Assembly: GCA_902761035.1 (NCBI GenBank)
Contig: CACWIW010000063.1
Coordinates: 1-54,298 of the forward strand
DNA from: an uncultured bacterium
Lineage (GTDB): Bacteria > Verrucomicrobiota > Kiritimatiellia > RFP12 > UBA1067
Length of the DNA stretch: 54,298 nucleotides
Reading direction: 5' to 3'
Shown here: positions 50,211 to 54,298 of the stretch, piece by piece
Numbering within the stretch: position 1 is the stretch's first letter
Layout of the letters: each line of letters begins with the position of its first letter
Notes under the pieces: model-generated
Database searches by the model: none
What the model was told of the DNA's origin: nothing
What the model saw: only the letters and a program-made list of their open reading frames with translations
Made by a program: the position numbers and the translations under genes

Positions 50211-53200
50211 TCAGCTATTCTCCGTAAACGCCTTTATTTGTGCCGCGTATGCGGCGCGGCAGTTTTCCAGCTTCGCCTCGTCGTCGGCAAAGATGCCGCC
50301 GGTGAAATGTTCCTCGTTGAACTCGACGAACGCCCAACGTCCGTACGTTTTGAGCTTGTTGACACCAGGAATCCAGTACGTCTCCATCGTCGATTTCTTC
50401 GCGTTCGCGTCAAGGTAACGGTAACCCTTCACCTCGGCGACAAGGTGGAGCGGATCATCCGGGCCGTGTCCGTCATCCACGAGAATGATGAAGTCAGGTA
50501 GGTACTGCCGTTGCTCGTTGCCGATCATGTACGGCACCTCAAAGCCAAGTCCGCTGTTCTTCACGTAGGCGAGCGTCTGCGGGTGTTCCTCGACGACGTG
50601 GCAGAGGATTTCCTCCCACCCCGAATCGCAGACGGCGTAATTGACATGCGATTTGTCCGGTGCCGTCTCGTGCAGTATCTTCTTGCTGGAAATGCGGAAG
50701 TTGACGGAAGACGTAGAACCTGTCGGCAGAAAGTCGTCCAGCAACACGGACACGCTCGCCGTCTCCTCTTCGGTCGCCCTGCGGACGATGGCGTCGTTCA
50801 CGCGGTTACAGGCTTCGTCCGTGTAGTTGGGGAACTCCACGACAATGTCCGCCGTTGCACCGCCCTGGCATTTAAGATATCCGCTGTTTATCCACTCGGT
50901 GAACAAGGCGCGGACCTGACCGAACAGCAGCACCCTGTCCATCGCGGCATTTTCACCGTAGAACTTATCGACAAAACGTTTCGCAAGATGCATGACGATG
51001 TCGGATTGCCGCCGATTGCCGCCGCGATAGACAAGATGTTCCCGCTCGCCGATGGCACCTGCGGTTATGACTTGATTTGGACCGATGTCGCGCGGGGAAA
51101 TGACGAGTTCGGAACTTTCGTCGAAATTCGCCTCAAGCTTCTCACCTGGGTGTTTCCGTTCGAGATAGTAGCCGAGAACGCGCGGGAAGCGAATGACGAG
51201 CGCGTCGCGCTCTGGCTTCACGGCATGGACATGCACGACATCCGGCGGAAGAATCGGCGGCGGGTTCTTGACTCCTGACGCAAAATGGAACGGGATGCCG
51301 AAGATGTCCGAGTATTCGGGATTGTAGAGGCCCGTCTCGTCGTTGACCTCATAGTTGAGGCGGCGCAGGCCTCGCCCGACGACCTGCTCGCAGAGGAGCT
51401 GCGTGCCGAACGCGCGCACGCCGAGGATGTGCGTCACGGTGTTGGCGTCCCAGCCTTCCGTGAGCATGGAGACGGAGACGACGCATCTGATGGACTCGCC
51501 AAGCTTGCCGGGCTTGCCGACCGTGTTCATCACTTCTCGGAGGATGTCCTCGTCGCTCAGGTTCTCCGCCTTCTGCACTTCACCGCGGTTGCGGAGTTCA
51601 CGTTTGAACGTCTCGATCTCAGCGGCGGCCGCCACGCGGAAGTCGTCCGCCAACGCCTCGCCGGATTCAAGTTGCGTTGAGTCAATCAACAGGGTGTGAG
51701 GACGCGACAGCGGCTGGTCCTCCTCGTCGTAGTTGTCGAAAAGCTCACAAGCACCTTTGACGTGCTGAACCGATCCATCCGCATCCGTGATGTCGAAACC
51801 GGAGACGAACTGGTAGACGATCTTTGAAATGGCCGTGTTCTGGCACACGATGATGAAGCACGGCGGCGCCTTGCAGCCTGCTGCCTCCCAGTCGTCAAAC
51901 ACCTTCCTGTAGCCGTCATACAGCACATTGATAGCCATGTGGAGGAGGTTTGGAATCTTGCGCGGGTCGTAGGCGTCCGCCTTCGCCTTTCCGCGCAAGG
52001 CGCAGAACGCCTTGCCCTCCTTGCTCTCCTTGAGGTGTTTCCAGAGCTCGCGGTACTTGGGAAGTTCCGCCTGCGTGACGACGTTGTCGTCGATGGGGAT
52101 GCGCGGCAGCTTGACGATGCCGCACTCAAGCGCGTCCATGAGCGAGAAGTCGCTCACCGTCCATGGGAAAAGCGTCCCTTCCTTGTAGCCACTGCCACTC
52201 AGGAAGAACGGCGTCGCGGAAAGGTCGATGACGCGGGCATCCGGCATCTTGGCGCGGATGGCCTCAAGGCCCGATATCCAAAGGCGTGCCGTCTCCTCGT
52301 TCTTCTTCGCCTCATCACGGCTGTCTGCGTCTATCTCCTCCTCCGCGTCCCCTTCTGCATCATCAGGACGATGCCGGTAGCAATGGTGCGCCTCGTCGTT
52401 GATCATGAGGATGTTCTTGAGACCAGCCGCTTCCTTCAGCACGCGCGACACCATCTGCGACGGCGTCTCTATCGTCTGAGGCCCGCCTTCTCCAGAGGGA
52501 CCGACAAGCATGGCCTTCGTCCCCGCTGAAAGTTCAAGCAAGCTCTTCCGCTGGAATGCGTGGTAGTTCGTGATGACTATGCGCGCGGATTCGATGAGCG
52601 GAAGCATGTCTTTGGGAACGAGGTTCCTGTGCTGGTAGTAGGACTCATCGTCGTTTGGCAACAGGACGCGCAGACGGTCCTTGATCGTGATACCGGGCGT
52701 CGTAATGAGAAATCCGTTTGTAAACTTGGCGCTGATTCCGTGGCGTGCGGCGTTCACCGTCTGCCAGGCGATGATCATCGCCATCACGGTCGTCTTGCCC
52801 GCGCCCGTCGCGAGCTTGAGGGCGATGCGGTAGAGGTTCTTGTCCGCATCGTCGTTCGCAAGGGCGATCTTCGCGAGGAACTTCTTGCCGACGGCAGAAG
52901 ACGGCGCGACCTCCGTCAGCCAGATCAGCGTCTCGACGGCCTCAACCTGACAGAAGAACGGGCTGACATCCGGGAAATTCTCCTTGTTGCGCCAGTGGCG
53001 GAGCAGACGCGCCGTCTCGGCCGTCACATTCCACCGATCCTGTTGAAGCCTGCGCCACACATCGACTTCCTTGCGAATAGAGTTGATCAAGTCGTTCGTC
53101 CCGTAATCGACGCCGTCCTCGTTTTCCGCGAAAAGATCGGCTTGTGCCATGCCGCCGCGTCGGCGTGCGGCTGCAATGGGGGATTTCAAACTCGATGGAC

Positions 53201-53357
53201 GGCGGAACTCGTTGACCTTCGCCGTCGGCTGGTTGTTCTCGTCCATGTCCCAGTGCCGTGCTGGGTATTCGTATGGCGAATTGAGAATAGGGTTATGGGC
53301 AAATGTCCGCTCAACATTCTTCGTCACGACTTCACAGTCGTTCTCGTAAGTGTCCAT
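50211..53357 (-). CDS. Type III restriction enzyme helicase/nuclease (Res)
   Basis: A 1048-residue SF2 helicase-nuclease. Walker A ATGAGKTT is at about residues 183-190 and DEAHH at about 320; helicase motif VI is near residue 650 (EQVVGRGLRR). The C-terminal PD-(D/E)XK nuclease is seen as PDFIILVDDG and, ten residues later, VAEVKGYR. It should cut DNA lacking Mod methylation. The start at 53357 follows a GGAGAA ribosome site. It is the first gene of the res-mod-helicase operon, with 1-base gaps to each neighbour. Confidence 0.93.
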   Translation of the reverse strand: MDTYENDCEVVTKNVERTFAHNPILNSPYEYPARHWDMDENNQPTAKVNEFRRPSSLKSPIAAARRRGGMAQADLFAENEDGVDYGTNDLINSIRKEVDVWRRLQQDRWNVTAETARLLRHWRNKENFPDVSPFFCQVEAVETLIWLTEVAPSSAVGKKFLAKIALANDDADKNLYRIALKLATGAGKTTVMAMIIAWQTVNAARHGISAKFTNGFLITTPGITIKDRLRVLLPNDDESYYQHRNLVPKDMLPLIESARIVITNYHAFQRKSLLELSAGTKAMLVGPSGEGGPQTIETPSQMVSRVLKEAAGLKNILMINDEAHHCYRHRPDDAEGDAEEEIDADSRDEAKKNEETARLWISGLEAIRAKMPDARVIDLSATPFFLSGSGYKEGTLFPWTVSDFSLMDALECGIVKLPRIPIDDNVVTQAELPKYRELWKHLKESKEGKAFCALRGKAKADAYDPRKIPNLLHMAINVLYDGYRKVFDDWEAAGCKAPPCFIIVCQNTAISKIVYQFVSGFDITDADGSVQHVKGACELFDNYDEEDQPLSRPHTLLIDSTQLESGEALADDFRVAAAAEIETFKRELRNRGEVQKAENLSDEDILREVMNTVGKPGKLGESIRCVVSVSMLTEGWDANTVTHILGVRAFGTQLLCEQVVGRGLRRLNYEVNDETGLYNPEYSDIFGIPFHFASGVKNPPPILPPDVVHVHAVKPERDALVIRFPRVLGYYLERKHPGEKLEANFDESSELVISPRDIGPNQVITAGAIGEREHLVYRGGNRRQSDIVMHLAKRFVDKFYGENAAMDRVLLFGQVRALFTEWINSGYLKCQGGATADIVVEFPNYTDEACNRVNDAIVRRATEEETASVSVLLDDFLPTGSTSSVNFRISSKKILHETAPDKSHVNYAVCDSGWEEILCHVVEEHPQTLAYVKNSGLGFEVPYMIGNEQRQYLPDFIILVDDGHGPDDPLHLVAEVKGYRYLDANAKKSTMETYWIPGVNKLKTYGRWAFVEFNEEHFTGGIFADDEAKLENCRAAYAAQIKAFTENS

Positions 53358-53422
53358 CCAGTTCTATTCTCCTTTTCCGTGCCTGTTCCGATGAGAGCAG
53401 ACCGGCGGCACGGAAAAGAAAG

Positions 53423-53500
53423 GCGGCGCACTCTCTTGATTCGAGTCTTCTGAAGGCGCCGGTAAGAGCCTGGATGAAACAAGAATAGAAAGTGCGCCGC
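53423..53500. repeat. Imperfect inverted repeat upstream of res
   Basis: Arms at 53423-53442 (GCGGCGCACTCTCTTGATTC) and 53483-53500 (reverse complement GCGGCGCACTTTCTATTC) pair with one substitution and a two-base bulge around a ~40-base loop. It lies upstream of the res start. Confidence 0.55.
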
Positions 53501-53639
53501 GTGGATGTGAATCCACACGTGCGCACAGTCGTATTTCGCTCCATCCTGAAGAAGTTACCGGCTTTTCAGAAAGCTACTCTACGCTGTTGCGTACGTTGCT
53601 GGGGGCCTTTCGGGCTTGCCCAGCTCCTCGGAGGGGAGC

Positions 53640-53695
53640 GGCGGTTTCATCGAAACCGCCCTACCGTTTCGGTCACGCGGGACGCGTGACCCTAC
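53640..53695 (-). repeat. Tandem pair of GTAG palindromes with different arms
   Basis: Arms GGCGGTTTC (53640-53648) and GAAACCGCC (53652-53660) are followed by CTAC (53661-53664). Then arms GGTCACGCG (53671-53679) and CGCGTGACC (53683-53691) are followed by CTAC (53692-53695). Both have GTAG on the minus strand; the arms have nothing in common. Confidence 0.85.
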
Positions 53696-53760
53696 CATTG
53701 TTCCGAGGTTCTGGCCGTTCGAGTGTAATTTGCAAAGTTCAGGCACCCTCGCGAGACGCC

Positions 53761-53792
53761 CATTTTACATTTTACACTTTACATTTTACACT
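53761..53792. repeat. TTTTACA tandem repeat
   Basis: Four near-copies of (A)TTTTACA/CTTTACA run at 53761-53792. Non-coding and AT-rich. Confidence 0.6.
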
Positions 53793-53989
53793 CTTCCGGC
53801 CCGGTGGCGGGTACTCGGTGCCGCTCTTCGCCGCGCAATCGCGTCACGAAAAGCCGTACCCGCCGATATCAAAGATCAAACATCCCGCCCTTTGAGAGGC
53901 AAGACGGAAATAGTATGCCACATTCCCCCGCCCAACGCAAGCGGGATTTTGGAAAATTGAAGTTTTGCGCGTGGGGGCGCAGGGGTTGA

Positions 53990-54106
53990 CGAGAGACGCG
54001 AGACGATAGACGCGAGCGGAGACTTGAAGACGTTAGACCATGAGGCAATGCGGCCTCGCCAATGTCTCATCGTCTCACGTCTCGACTCGTCTATCGTCTC
54101 ACGTCC
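53990..54106. repeat. Inverted-repeat element (GTCTCACGTCTC family)
   Basis: The left part (53995-54020, GACGCGAGACGATAGACGCG) and the right part (54080-54106) are reverse complements with a few mismatches, with simple GTCTC/GAGAC repeats. The interval 53358-54298 holds only this and the repeats above; I see no gene there, and the last ~190 bases show nothing recognisable. Confidence 0.6.
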
Positions 54107-54298
54107 CCGCGCGTACGCCCACCTCGCCGGCGGCGCTCACGTGCGCGGTATGTCACTTATGCGAATATGTGACGTACCGGGTACGGGGTGTGAACTTACG
54201 GTGCGGAACAGGGAGGCGAGGCGTCATTTCAGATTTTAATTCCTCTCGTCAACATTCATGCCGATTGATCCTTGACTACCTCCACGCCCGCAAGCTTC

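Noticed and set aside
1..54298. tRNA, rRNA, riboswitch and prophage integration sites
   Set aside because: None could be recognised by eye; no integrase, phage structural gene or cloverleaf was seen.

Overview
This is a GC-rich bacterial chromosome segment with very tight gene packing. The gene mix suggests a PVC-superphylum, possibly gut-dwelling lineage such as Kiritimatiellota/Verrucomicrobiota/Lentisphaerota. It combines secreted sugar-cleaving enzymes, an Exb/Tol envelope operon, queuosine genes, and many short palindromic repeats that run even through coding regions. That placement is an inference from gene content; no rRNA or other taxonomic marker is present, and I saw no tRNA, rRNA or CRISPR array.

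Layout. 1-3798 (minus): two secreted carbohydrate-active enzymes, one cut by the window edge. The 5' end of the second is joined to the 3' end (domain V) of a decayed group II intron, and beyond that lies a truncated ATPase fragment. 3799-4440: non-coding DNA with two hairpin-forming repeat elements. 4441-9802 (minus): an operon with one recognisable promoter, carrying a DUF3127-like protein, prmC, trmB, queD, queE, a short penicillin-binding transpeptidase and a RodA/FtsW-type glycosyltransferase. 9882-15881 (minus): a GH38-like/phytase-like fusion and a LamG-GH5 protein, both secreted. 16041-19272 (plus): yebC, a VOC protein, murC and a GT25 glycosyltransferase. 19297-21982 (minus): a GT4 glycosyltransferase and a sigma-54-type activator. 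22396-27196 (minus): two lipoproteins and a 1266-residue protein of unknown function. 27351-38452 (minus): alkaline phosphatase, TPR protein, ExbB, ExbD, a small membrane protein, pyrE, a protein of unknown function, a TatD-like nuclease and a SWIM/SNF2 helicase; seven successive junctions overlap by exactly 4 bases. 38584-43360 (minus): guaB, queH, an MBL hydrolase, a secreted protein and tsaD. 43361-44537: gene remnants and repeats. 44538-53357: a defence-like island with a Phd/RelE-type toxin-antitoxin pair (plus) facing a type III restriction-modification operon (res, mod, and an SF1 helicase with a RelE-like N-terminus; minus). 53358-54298: repeats only.

The strongest unifying signal is a population of short palindromes. 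Many carry GTAG (or CTAC on the other strand) at the base of the hairpin, with arms that differ between copies but stay self-complementary. They sit in non-coding DNA and also in frame inside murC, mod, the SNF2 helicase and the gene before tatD; related palindromes lacking a clear GTAG sit in tatD and the GH5 gene. This resembles REP elements of the type mobilised by RAYT (TnpA-REP) transposases, although no RAYT gene is in the window.

The genes read as four working sets: polysaccharide degradation, cell-wall synthesis and envelope energisation, tRNA modification (queuosine, m7G, t6A), and defence against foreign DNA. The most plausible undescribed system is the 1266-residue protein with its two lipoproteins; the repeat population is the other candidate.
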